Origin: Trichothermofontia sp964536415
Lineage (GTDB): Bacteria > Cyanobacteriota > Cyanobacteriia > B231
Length of the DNA: 11,197 bases
Assembly: GCA_964536415.1 (NCBI GenBank)
Contig: CAZHXN010000112.1
Coordinates: 1-11,197, forward strand
Direction: 5' to 3'
This document shows positions 1 to 6,350 of this stretch, piece after piece (positions within the stretch are counted from its first letter, which is position 1; every line of letters starts with the position of its first letter). The position numbers were made by a program, and so were the translations under genes. A model generated the notes under the pieces. It was not told the DNA's origin. It did no database searches and saw only the letters and a list, made by a program, of their open reading frames with translations.

Positions 1-236
1 CAGCCTTTACCTCAATCATAAAGTACAGTTTTACCGGGGTAGGCTGGGGGCAGCCCGCTGGTGCAACCCTCACCCTAAATCCCTCTCCCAGAGCGGGAGA
101 GGGACTTGCTAATCCGGCTCCCCTTCTCCCCATCCCCCCGCAAACGGGGGGTTAGGGGGAGGCAGGCTGCCGGTCGGATCGAGATCCGAACCTTAACTGT
201 GTACTGATGTGTACTGAGTAAATTAGGTAAAGGCTG
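1..236. repeat. Repeat-rich block with terminal inverted repeats, MITE-like
   Basis: The first 12 bases (cagcctttacct) recur in inverted orientation at 225-236, and looser similarity (an agtaca/tgtact match) extends inward on both sides. Between them are stacked palindromes: GGCTG/CAGCC at 42-55, a perfect 9-bp stem ccctctccc/gggagaggg at 81-103 with a 5-base loop, ccccccg/cgggggg at 134-151 with a CAAA loop, and CGGATC/GATCCG at 175-188. A 10-base-period direct repeat (gtgtactga twice) lies at 199-217. From general knowledge, the ccctctccc...gggagaggg type of hairpin is widely dispersed in cyanobacterial and other genomes. No protein is credible here. The paired ends suggest a small non-autonomous mobile element, but the left end coincides with the window edge, so target-site duplications cannot be judged. 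Confidence 0.45.
81..103. repeat. Perfect 9-bp hairpin of a dispersed-repeat type
   Basis: The left arm 81-89 (ccctctccc) is an exact reverse complement of the right arm 95-103 (gggagaggg), with a 5-base loop. It resembles REP-like palindromes found in many copies in cyanobacterial genomes (recalled, not searched). There is no T-run after it on either strand, so it is unlikely to be a simple intrinsic terminator. Confidence 0.6.
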
Positions 237-332
237 TAATCTCATAAGATTTCGCAATTTTTGGCAATTGATAGACCTTCCGAATCGCCCTACAGGGCGG
301 TTATACCCACCCCAAAACCGCTCTCATCAACG

Positions 333-352
333 AATACAAGGTAATACAAGGT
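333..352. repeat. Tandem 10-bp direct repeat upstream of a promoter
   Basis: The unit aatacaaggt occurs twice head to tail with no mismatch. It ends 20 bases before the extended -10 element. One helical turn of spacing on the same face of DNA is the arrangement expected of a regulator binding site, but no binding protein can be named. Confidence 0.5.
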
Positions 353-372
353 TTTTAATTTCCACAAAAAAC

Positions 373-381
373 TGTTATAAT
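373..381 (+). promoter_or_regulatory. Extended -10 promoter (TGTTATAAT)
   Basis: TG at 373-374, one base, then a perfect TATAAT at 376-381 forms a consensus extended -10 element. No good -35 box lies 16-18 bases upstream, which is usual for this promoter class. Transcription would start near 388 and run through the hairpin at 412-449 towards the helix-turn-helix fragment at 663/720. Confidence 0.45.
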
Positions 382-411
382 TACTCTAGTTCTAAACAGC
401 TTACCTAGTGG

Positions 412-449
412 TAACCGTCGCAGACTTAGTTCGGCTGCGATGGCGGTTA
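412..449 (+). promoter_or_regulatory. Bulged hairpin in the predicted leader
   Basis: The outer stem taaccg (412-417) pairs with cggtta (444-449). The inner stem tcgcag (418-423) pairs with ctgcga (435-440). Three bases (441-443) bulge on the right side, and the loop is 11 bases. It would lie about 25 bases into a transcript from the upstream extended -10 element. It could be a leader structure or part of a small RNA. No T-run follows, so it is not a standard terminator. Confidence 0.35.
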
Positions 450-658
450 TCATTGACTAACTAGCATTCAGAGGTGTCGTTGTCGATGAGGTCACCAACA
501 CAGATACTCTTTTCCTACTAACCGCAAAGGCCATTGTTCTTTTTCAGGGATACAGTTTTTGCTAGTAGCAGTGTTGCAACTGCTTCTACTACCTAAATAC
601 TAACAAACCTATTTGTTTTTGAGGTCAATAATTTAGAGAAAGTTTGAATGGCATAGAA

Positions 659-684
659 GTCAATGAAAGTCAATGAAAGTCAAT
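659..684. repeat. 10-bp tandem repeat (gtcaatgaaa) over a candidate start codon
   Basis: gtcaatgaaa occurs at 659-668 and 669-678, followed by a partial third copy gtcaat at 679-684. Two ATGs inside it (663 and 673) are in different frames, so a change of one repeat unit would shift which frame is opened. This makes 663 a doubtful start for the following reading frame. Confidence 0.55.
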
Positions 685-926
685 CCTCATTAGTTTTTGA
701 ATCGAGATCGAGAATAGATATGGACACCAATCAAGTCTTAGATTTAGTCAATAAACTACTCAGAGAAAAAGGAGAAAGTAGCTTAAAAGATATCGAAAAA
801 ATTATTTTTAGAGAAGTTTGGGAGGATCACCAAAAGTCATATCTGCAGATCGCTACTCAAAACAATTATTCTGAAAGATCAATAACTCAAATTGCATCAC
901 AGCTATGGCTACGATGGCGTGATTAA
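663..926 (+). CDS. N-terminal HTH adaptor domain, probable remnant of a cyanobacterial NTPase signalling protein
   Basis: The frame encodes 87 residues from ATG 663, or 68 from the more likely ATG at 720 (Met20, opening MDTNQVLDLVNKLL). The later start is preferred because the family begins there and the first 19 codons arise from a tandem repeat. Seen: a short helical lead, then a helix-turn-helix with the pattern W-x-x-x-x-x-SYxxIA, YSExxIxxIASQLW (about residues 52-83). From memory, this matches the small domain (vWA-MoxR-associated type) that opens many cyanobacterial NB-ARC/AAA proteins carrying WD40 or TPR repeats. Here the frame stops at 924-926, just where the ATPase should follow, and TPR sequence resumes about 25 bases later in another frame. 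The region is AT-rich and lacks HIP1 sites. I infer a decayed gene; an independent small HTH protein is the alternative. Confidence 0.5.
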   Translation: MKVNESQSSLVFESRSRIDMDTNQVLDLVNKLLREKGESSLKDIEKIIFREVWEDHQKSYLQIATQNNYSERSITQIASQLWLRWRD

Positions 927-951
927 CCGTAAGATAAGAAATTATGACTGA

Positions 952-1440
952 TCATTAAAATATCTAAATCAAGCCAAAGAAGTGGCTGGTACAATCGGTT
1001 CTAGACTAGTAGTAGCCTGGATTGATCACCATAAAGCTTATGTTTTCCTAAACCAAGGACAACACGAACTAGCACAAGCGTTAGCTGAAAAATCTATAAA
1101 AGAGGCCTATACAGAAGAAAGGGATGATATGATCGGTGATTTCCATGAACAATTGGGATTGATCAAATTAGGAAAAGGTCAGATTGATGAAGCGATCGAT
1201 AGCTTACAATTGTCATTATTTTTTAGACAAAAAATTGGCAATAACCACGGTATTGCTAGTTCCCATAAGCACTTATCATTGGCTTACTTAAAAAGTAAAC
1301 AATACATCAAAGCCTATCAGTATATCAAACAGTGCTTAACTATTTTTTATAAGCTTAAGGTTTTGAACTTTACAAGACTTTATCGTATAGGGTATCTATT
1401 CTTCAATTGGATAATTTTGGGAGGACGGTGGACTGCATAA
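952..1440 (+). pseudogene. TPR-repeat fragment, C-terminal remnant of a signalling protein
   Basis: The frame is open from just after a stop at 949-951 and contains no ATG near its beginning. The first usable codon is GTG 982 (152 residues), but the TPR-like sequence starts before it (SLKYLNQAKEVAG), so the true N-terminus is missing. Three TPR-like helix pairs are visible from GTG 982: about residues 10-45 (AWIDHHKAYVFLNQG), 50-90 (LGLIKLGKGQIDEAID) and 90-130 (LSLAYLKSKQYIKAY). An odd hydrophobic tail ending ILGGRWTA follows. TPR arrays mediate protein contacts and often end cyanobacterial NB-ARC proteins whose N-terminal domain resembles the fragment at 663-926. The two pieces are in different frames and lack the intervening ATPase, which fits a deletion followed by decay. 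A translated short TPR protein from GTG 982 cannot be excluded. Confidence 0.55.
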
Positions 1441-1441
1441 T

Positions 1442-1476
1442 AAAAAATAGCTCTAAGGCTGTATAATTGTCAGCTT
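1442..1476 (-). terminator. Weak candidate terminator for the oxoprolinase gene
   Basis: On the minus strand, a 6-bp stem with one G-U pair (1471-1476 with 1456-1461, 9-base loop) overlaps the stop codon and is followed, after 8 bases, by six T (A on plus, 1442-1447). The gap between stem and T-run is longer than ideal. The site lies in the short space between two convergent reading frames. Confidence 0.25.
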
Positions 1477-4400
1477 CTAGGAACCCCGAAACCGCCGCCG
1501 CCGGGGGTTTCAATGATAAAGACATCGCCTGGTTGCATGGCGACAGTGGCGGTATGGCCTAGGGGTTCGAGGGTGCCCTGATGGCGTCGGACCCAGTTGC
1601 GGCCTACGGTGCCGGGGTGGCCACCCGCTAGACCAAAGGGGGCGACGTGCCGATGGCTAGAGAGGATACTGGCGGTCATCGCCTCCCGGAAGCGGACTCG
1701 CCGGATGACGCCGTTGCCGCCGCGATATTGGCCGGTCCCGCCGCTGTTGGGCCGGATGGCAAAGGTTTCTAAGATAACCGGGAAGCGCCATTCCAAGACT
1801 TCCGGATCCGTCAGCCGAGAATTGGTCATGTGGGTGTGGACGGCATCGGTGCCATTGAAACTGGGGCCTGCCCCCGATCCGCCGCAGATGGTTTCGTAGT
1901 ATTGATAGCGATCGTTGCCAAAGGTGAAATTATTCATCGTGCCCTGGGAGGCAGCCATCACCCCTAATGCACCATAGAGGGCATCGGTAATTGCCTGGGA
2001 GGTTTCGACGTTACCAGCCACAACGGCGGCGGGATAGTGGGGATTGAGTAAACACCCAGGAGGAATATGAATCTGCAAGGGTTTGAGACACCCGGCATTG
2101 AGGGGAATATCATCGTCCACCAGGGTGCGGAACACGTATAATACGGCAGCTTTACAAACGGCCACCGGTGCATTGAAGTTACTGGCCTGTTGGGGGGAAG
2201 TGCCGGTAAAGTCGATCGTGGCGCTGCGATGGGCGCGATCGATGCTCACAGTCACACAAATTTGACTGCCATCATCCAGTAGATTGGTAAACGTGCCATC
2301 CTTCAGGACCTCGATCACCCGACGCACCGAGGCTTCGGCATTAGCCTGGACATGGGCCATATAGGCTTGCACGGTTGCCAACCCGTAATGATCGACCAGT
2401 TTGCGCAACGCCTGTACCCCCCGCTCATTGGCAGCAATTTGAGCCTGGAGATCAGCGATATTCTGCACCGGATTGCGCACGGGATAGGGGCCGCTGGTAA
2501 GAATTTCTAAAAGTTTCCTTTCTTGAAATTCTCCCGCATTCACGAGTTGGAAATTGTCGAGCAACACCCCTTCTTCAGCAACGGTGTGGCTGTGGGGCGG
2601 CATGGAGCCAGGGGTAATCCCACCAATATCGGCATGGTGGCCGCGTGAGGCCACGTAGAATTGGGGTTTGGTGGGATCGATATCCGTGAGAAAGACCGGG
2701 GTAATCACGGTGATATCGGGTAGATGGGTGCCGCCGTTGTAGGGATTATTCGACACATAGACATCCCCTGGTTTCAGATCATTCCCTTTGGCTACCATCA
2801 GGGCTTGCACGCTTTCGCTCATGGAGCCTAAATGCACGGGAATATGGGGTGCATTAGCGACTAATTGACCCTCGGTATCGAAAATGGCACAGGAAAAATC
2901 TAGCCGTTCTTTGATGTTGACGGAGTAACTGGTATTTTGCAGGGTAACGCCCATTTCTTCAGCGATCGAGCGTAGCAAATTATTGAAAATCTCCAACATC
3001 ACCGGATCAGGCCCCACCCCACCCGCTTCTGTCGGGGCGGGTTCACCCACATCTTGGCTATCGATCGACAACCTAGATAAACCTGCCCCCTGGTTATCCC
3101 CAGGTCCCACAATCGGCAGGTTCGTAGAAAGGGTTGGTTGGGCTGCGAGATTTTCGGTAGACCCGCCCTGACGATTATCCATCTGCCCTGGAATGGGCGG
3201 GTTTATGGAGATGGCTGGTTGGGCCGTGAGGTTGTCGGTCAACCCGCCCTGATATAGGGGGGCGATGGTTAAAACCAGGTGGTTGCGGGGGGTTAATTCG
3301 GCCTGCCAACCCGGTTCCACCACGATCGTGCTGGTGGATTCCATAATCAACGCGGGGCCGGAAATGCGATCGCCTGGGACTAAAGCCGTTCGTAAATAAA
3401 CCGGCGTATCATGCCAACGGTCGGCGGTGTAAACCGAAACGATCGTGGTCGGTTGCAAGGGGGCGGTGCGGGGTTGCGATCGCTCCGCTTCTGCCGGAAC
3501 TGGCATCTGTCCGACAACTTCCACCGAGAGGCTTTCCACCACCAGGGTCTTATTGGCCTGGATGAATCCATAGCGTTGCCGGTGGGCTTGCTCAAAAGCC
3601 TGACGCATCTGCTGGACATCGCCAAAATCCACTAGAAGGGGCGCATCAGTTCCCTCATAGCGCAGGAGGGCCTTGGGGAGTACGTGGATCTGAGCGTCCC
3701 TCACGCCCTGTTGACGAATGTCGGCTTTGCCAGCAGCCGCTAGTTCCGCCAGAATGGGGGCCAAGTCGTCGATGAGATCGGCGGTGAGGGGACGCTCGAT
3801 CGCCCGCTGGTGTAGGGTCCGTAGATCGGCCAACCCCATGCCATAGGCCGAGAGGACGCCCGCGTAGGGATGCAGAAAAATTTGTTTCATCCCCAATAAG
3901 GTCGCTATCTGGCAGGCATGCTGGGCACCAGCCCCGCCAAAACAGCAGAGGGTGTATTCGGATACGTCATACCCCCGCTGGATCGAGATTTTTTTGATCG
4001 CATTAGCCATTTTCTCCACCGCGATCGCCAGGAAGCCTGCCGCTACCTGTTCCGGCGATCGCCGATCCCCCGTCGCCTGCTGAATCGTTTGGCTTAGGGC
4101 CGCGAACTGTTGCCGCACCGCGTCTGCATTCAGGGGTAAATCACCGTTCGGACCAAACACCTGGGGGAAAAAGGCCGGTTGGATCTTGCCGACCATGACG
4201 TTGGCATCGGTCACAGTCAGGGGGCCGCCGCGTCGATAGCAGACAGGTCCAGGATTGGCCCCAGCGGACTCTGGCCCCACCCGATAGCGGGCACCATCAA
4301 AACTCAGGATCGAGCCACCCCCCGCCGCCACCGTATGAATGGCCATCATCGGCGATCGCAGCCGTACGCCGGCCACCTCGGTCTCAAACCGACGCTCGTA

Positions 4401-5321
4401 TTCCCCAGCATAGTGGCAGACATCGGTGGAGGTACCACCCATATCGAAGCCAATGATTTTCGTGAACCCCGCGATCGCGCTCGTCTGCACTGCGCCCACG
4501 ACCCCCCCCGCCGGACCCGACAGGATACTGTCTTTCCCCTGAAACAGGCGGGCATCAGTCAGGCCGCCATTGGACTGCATAAACATCAATAGGGGACGCT
4601 GGTCCGCAGGCGTATCAGGATGGCCGCTGAGTTCCGCCGCCACTTGATCCACATAGCGGCGCAAAATCGGCGACAGGTAGGCATCCACCACCGTCGTATC
4701 CCCCCGGCCCACCAGCTTCATCAGGGGGCTGACTGCATGGGAGAGCGACACCTGGGTAAAGCCAAGCTGACGGGCCAGTTCCCCCAATTGGCGCTCATGA
4801 TCGGGATAGCGGTAGCCATGCATGAGGACGATCGCACAGGCCCGAATGCCGCGATCGTAGGCCGCTTGCAGATCAGGTACGATCGCCTCGGTTTGTAATG
4901 GTTGCAGGACCTCACCTTGGGCACTGACCCGTTCCGGCACCTCGATCACCTGCTCATAGAGCATTTCCGGCAAGATAATTTCCCGTGCAAAGATATTAGG
5001 CCGATTCTGATAACCAATCCGTAAGGCATCGCCAAAGCCTTGGGTAATCAGCAGCAGGGTGCGATCGCCTTTGCGTTCCAGCAGGGCATTGGTCGCCACC
5101 GTCGTTCCCATCTTGACCACGCCAATCTGGGCCGCGGGAATCGGGCGATCCGCCGGAATGCCTAGTAAATCACGAATCCCCTGGATGGCGGCATCCCGGT
5201 AACGTTCCGGATTTTCGGACAGCAATTTGTGGATGATCAGGTGACCATCGGGGCGTTGGGCGACGATATCAGTGAACGTGCCGCCGCGATCGATCCAGAA
5301 TTGCCAACGTGCTGTTGTCAT
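1470..5321 (-). CDS. 5-oxoprolinase (ATP-dependent), HyuA-HyuB fusion
   Basis: This protein of 1283 residues is close in length to eukaryotic 5-oxoprolinases (about 1286-1288). The family hydrolyses 5-oxo-L-proline to glutamate using ATP, in the cytosol, recycling a product of glutathione breakdown and of spontaneous glutamine cyclisation. The HyuA part (about 1-690) has an actin-like ATPase fold with DRGGTFTD at 11-18 and DMGGTSTD at 293-300. The HyuB part (about 772-1283) contains NIKERLDFSCAIFD, PYNGGTHLPD, RGHHADIGG, NSGGTGQYRGGNG and the glycine-rich tail ETPGGGGFG at 1271-1279. The join (about 689-771) is longer than I expect and holds two diverged 26-27-residue repeats. ATG 5321 is chosen because it places DRGGTFTD at the usual distance; no clear Shine-Dalgarno is visible. 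The ABC ATPase gene lies 114 bases upstream on the same strand, so co-transcription is possible. A hydantoinase with another substrate is the alternative; the fused form favours oxoprolinase. Confidence 0.9.
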   Translation of the reverse strand: MTTARWQFWIDRGGTFTDIVAQRPDGHLIIHKLLSENPERYRDAAIQGIRDLLGIPADRPIPAAQIGVVKMGTTVATNALLERKGDRTLLLITQGFGDALRIGYQNRPNIFAREIILPEMLYEQVIEVPERVSAQGEVLQPLQTEAIVPDLQAAYDRGIRACAIVLMHGYRYPDHERQLGELARQLGFTQVSLSHAVSPLMKLVGRGDTTVVDAYLSPILRRYVDQVAAELSGHPDTPADQRPLLMFMQSNGGLTDARLFQGKDSILSGPAGGVVGAVQTSAIAGFTKIIGFDMGGTSTDVCHYAGEYERRFETEVAGVRLRSPMMAIHTVAAGGGSILSFDGARYRVGPESAGANPGPVCYRRGGPLTVTDANVMVGKIQPAFFPQVFGPNGDLPLNADAVRQQFAALSQTIQQATGDRRSPEQVAAGFLAIAVEKMANAIKKISIQRGYDVSEYTLCCFGGAGAQHACQIATLLGMKQIFLHPYAGVLSAYGMGLADLRTLHQRAIERPLTADLIDDLAPILAELAAAGKADIRQQGVRDAQIHVLPKALLRYEGTDAPLLVDFGDVQQMRQAFEQAHRQRYGFIQANKTLVVESLSVEVVGQMPVPAEAERSQPRTAPLQPTTIVSVYTADRWHDTPVYLRTALVPGDRISGPALIMESTSTIVVEPGWQAELTPRNHLVLTIAPLYQGGLTDNLTAQPAISINPPIPGQMDNRQGGSTENLAAQPTLSTNLPIVGPGDNQGAGLSRLSIDSQDVGEPAPTEAGGVGPDPVMLEIFNNLLRSIAEEMGVTLQNTSYSVNIKERLDFSCAIFDTEGQLVANAPHIPVHLGSMSESVQALMVAKGNDLKPGDVYVSNNPYNGGTHLPDITVITPVFLTDIDPTKPQFYVASRGHHADIGGITPGSMPPHSHTVAEEGVLLDNFQLVNAGEFQERKLLEILTSGPYPVRNPVQNIADLQAQIAANERGVQALRKLVDHYGLATVQAYMAHVQANAEASVRRVIEVLKDGTFTNLLDDGSQICVTVSIDRAHRSATIDFTGTSPQQASNFNAPVAVCKAAVLYVFRTLVDDDIPLNAGCLKPLQIHIPPGCLLNPHYPAAVVAGNVETSQAITDALYGALGVMAASQGTMNNFTFGNDRYQYYETICGGSGAGPSFNGTDAVHTHMTNSRLTDPEVLEWRFPVILETFAIRPNSGGTGQYRGGNGVIRRVRFREAMTASILSSHRHVAPFGLAGGHPGTVGRNWVRRHQGTLEPLGHTATVAMQPGDVFIIETPGGGGFGVPRS
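3093..3251 (-). repeat. Diverged tandem repeat in the oxoprolinase inter-domain linker
   Basis: Residues 691-717 (starting QGGLTDNLTAQPAIS) and 718-743 (starting QGGSTENLAAQPTLS) are two imperfect copies of a 26-27-residue unit. A third, fainter start (QGAGLS) follows at 744. The matching DNA copies are about 80 bases each and visibly related, roughly 70% identical by eye. The unit is polar and Pro/Gly/Asn-rich, as in a flexible linker. Confidence 0.6.
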
Positions 5322-5349
5322 GGGCTTAGGGGATTAACGCTGGTGGGAT

Positions 5350-5432
5350 AGCCGTCTCGGCTGTCATGCCCAGCCCTGTGGCAGGCAGGATGCCTACCCC
5401 ACAAGGCCATTATTGAACAAGGCCATTATTGA
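5350..5432. repeat. Small palindromes plus a 16-bp tandem repeat between two minus-strand genes
   Basis: AGCCG/CGGCT (5350-5362) and an AGGCA/TGCCT hairpin (5383-5395) extended by outer GG/CC pairs are followed by two exact copies of acaaggccattattga (5401-5416 and 5417-5432). The second copy ends four bases before the ABC ATPase stop codon. Segments with ggcaggatgcctaccccac are, as I recall, dispersed repeats in cyanobacteria. In the transcript from the ATPase into the oxoprolinase gene these would form stem-loops that could attenuate or process the message. Confidence 0.5.
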
Positions 5433-5435
5433 TCT

Positions 5436-6107
5436 CTATGGAATCAGTAACGGTTGACGATCGGCAGCGAGTTGTTGCGGGTCCACCTCCACAAGTTGGC
5501 CGTGGTTGAGCGTCCAGCAGCGATCGGCAATTTCTAATAAATCCCCCGTTTCATGGGTGACCACCAGCAAGCTCCAGTGCTGCTTGAGCTTCGCCAAGAG
5601 GGTCACCAATTGCCGCCGCATGGACCAATCCAGGCCAGCGGTGGGTTCATCCAGGAGCAAGAGGTGGGGTTGGCGAATCAGTTGGACGGCCAGGGCCAGA
5701 CGGCGCTGTTGCCCGCCACTGAGGGATTGGGGAGCCGTGGCGAGGGGAAGTTGTTCTAGGCCGACTTCCGTCAGCGCTTCGGTGATCTGATCCATGCGCA
5801 GGCCGGGATGTCCTAGGCGCAGTTCCTCCAGGATGGAGTTGCCGCAGAAGTGTCGTTCCGGAAACTGAAAGACCAAGCCGCCCAATTGTTGCAGGTGCAG
5901 CGACGTGAGTTCCTGATCCCGCCAGTAAATTTGCCCTGCCGTACATTCGGCCAACCCTGCCAGAATCTCCAAGAGGGTACTTTTGCCAGAGCCGCTGGGT
6001 CCAATGATCAAACCCAACTGTTGGGGGGCGAATTCCAGGGTGATCGATCGCAGGATCGGGGCGGTAGTGGCGGGGGGATGATAGCTGACGTTTTTGAGAT
6101 AGAGCAT
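5436..6107 (-). CDS. ABC transporter ATP-binding protein, ECF/CbiO-like
   Basis: This is a 223-residue ATPase subunit that would power a membrane transporter from the cytosolic face. Seen: Walker A GPSGSGKST at 36-44, Q-loop VFQFPE at 79-84, signature LSGGQ at 129-133, Walker B LLLLDEP at 149-155, D-loop near 159 and switch histidine H185. The PERHF...SILEEL stretch after the Q-loop resembles ATPases of energy-coupling-factor (cobalt, nickel, vitamin) importers. Start: ATG 6107 gives MLYLKNVSY, the normal opening of this family. An in-frame TTG at 6167 would add 20 residues but lies upstream of the likely transcription start. No permease or substrate-binding gene is adjacent, so the substrate is unknown. 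Related plastid-type ABC ATPases are implicated in metal handling (recalled), which is only a hint. Confidence 0.85.
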   Translation of the reverse strand: MLYLKNVSYHPPATTAPILRSITLEFAPQQLGLIIGPSGSGKSTLLEILAGLAECTAGQIYWRDQELTSLHLQQLGGLVFQFPERHFCGNSILEELRLGHPGLRMDQITEALTEVGLEQLPLATAPQSLSGGQQRRLALAVQLIRQPHLLLLDEPTAGLDWSMRRQLVTLLAKLKQHWSLLVVTHETGDLLEIADRCWTLNHGQLVEVDPQQLAADRQPLLIP

Positions 6108-6156
6108 TAAATGAGGCTGGAGGTAGGCTTCCGATGACACTAGGCACCAAGATCCT

Positions 6157-6180
6157 ATTGTACCCAACCCTTCCCGATGA
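6157..6180 (-). promoter_or_regulatory. Possible promoter of the ABC ATPase gene
   Basis: On the minus strand a TACAAT box (plus 6157-6162) lies 18 bases from TGACGG (plus 6181-6186 region), a weak match to -10 and -35 elements. Transcription would begin near 6150, upstream of ATG 6107 but downstream of the alternative TTG start at 6167. The evidence is modest. Confidence 0.3.
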
Positions 6181-6307
6181 CCGTCAGAGACACCCCATTG
6201 CTAGGGAACGGGTTTACCAATCAAAGCGTGGGTAACTGACCTGATCCCATCTGCCCCGACAGGATGCCTTGGCGTTGGGACAGTCGCAACCAGGAAGCCC
6301 CGTGTTA

Positions 6308-6328
6308 CGCTAGGGATGCTTTCTAGCG
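6308..6328. promoter_or_regulatory. Inverted repeat in the leader of the decarboxylase gene
   Basis: CGCTAG (6308-6313) and CTAGCG (6323-6328) form an exact 6-bp inverted repeat with a 9-base spacer, 22 bases before the ATG at 6351. An imperfect extended -10 (TG at 6303, TACGCT at 6306-6311) overlaps its left arm. This suggests an operator or a 5' hairpin, but neither is proven. Confidence 0.3.
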
Positions 6329-6350
6329 CTTCCGGATTGGGATAACAACA

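Larger units (their letters stand above)
237..662. other. Non-coding stretch with leader-like structure
   Basis: No convincing reading frame is present in these 426 bases. They hold a tandem 10-base repeat (333-352), an extended -10 promoter (373-381), a bulged hairpin (412-449) and a weaker GCAGT/ACTGC hairpin around 558-573. An AT-rich stem AACAAA/TTTGTT lies at 602-617 with a short T-run, too weak to call a terminator. I see no tRNA, CRISPR or known riboswitch. The region reads like a long 5' leader, or small-RNA locus, in front of the decayed gene at 663-1440. Confidence 0.4.

Noticed and set aside
75..257. Minus-strand 60-codon frame across the leftmost repeats
   Set aside because: Its translation is low-complexity Arg/Ser/Pro sequence read from palindromic repeats, a common artefact of this repeat type.
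486..521. Tiny 11-residue frame in the leader, as a possible leader peptide
   Set aside because: There is no Shine-Dalgarno, no run of one regulatory amino acid, and no paired terminator structure around it.
602..620. AACAAA/TTTGTT stem with T-run as a terminator
   Set aside because: The stem is AT-only apart from two pairs, short, and followed by only a few T, so it is too unstable.
4179..4592. Plus-strand reading frame of 137 codons
   Set aside because: It lies wholly inside the oxoprolinase gene on the other strand, resembles no protein family and is explained by the high GC of that gene.
6108..6167. TTG-initiated 20-residue extension of the ABC ATPase
   Set aside because: The family begins at the ATG at 6107, and the TTG lies upstream of the likely transcription start.
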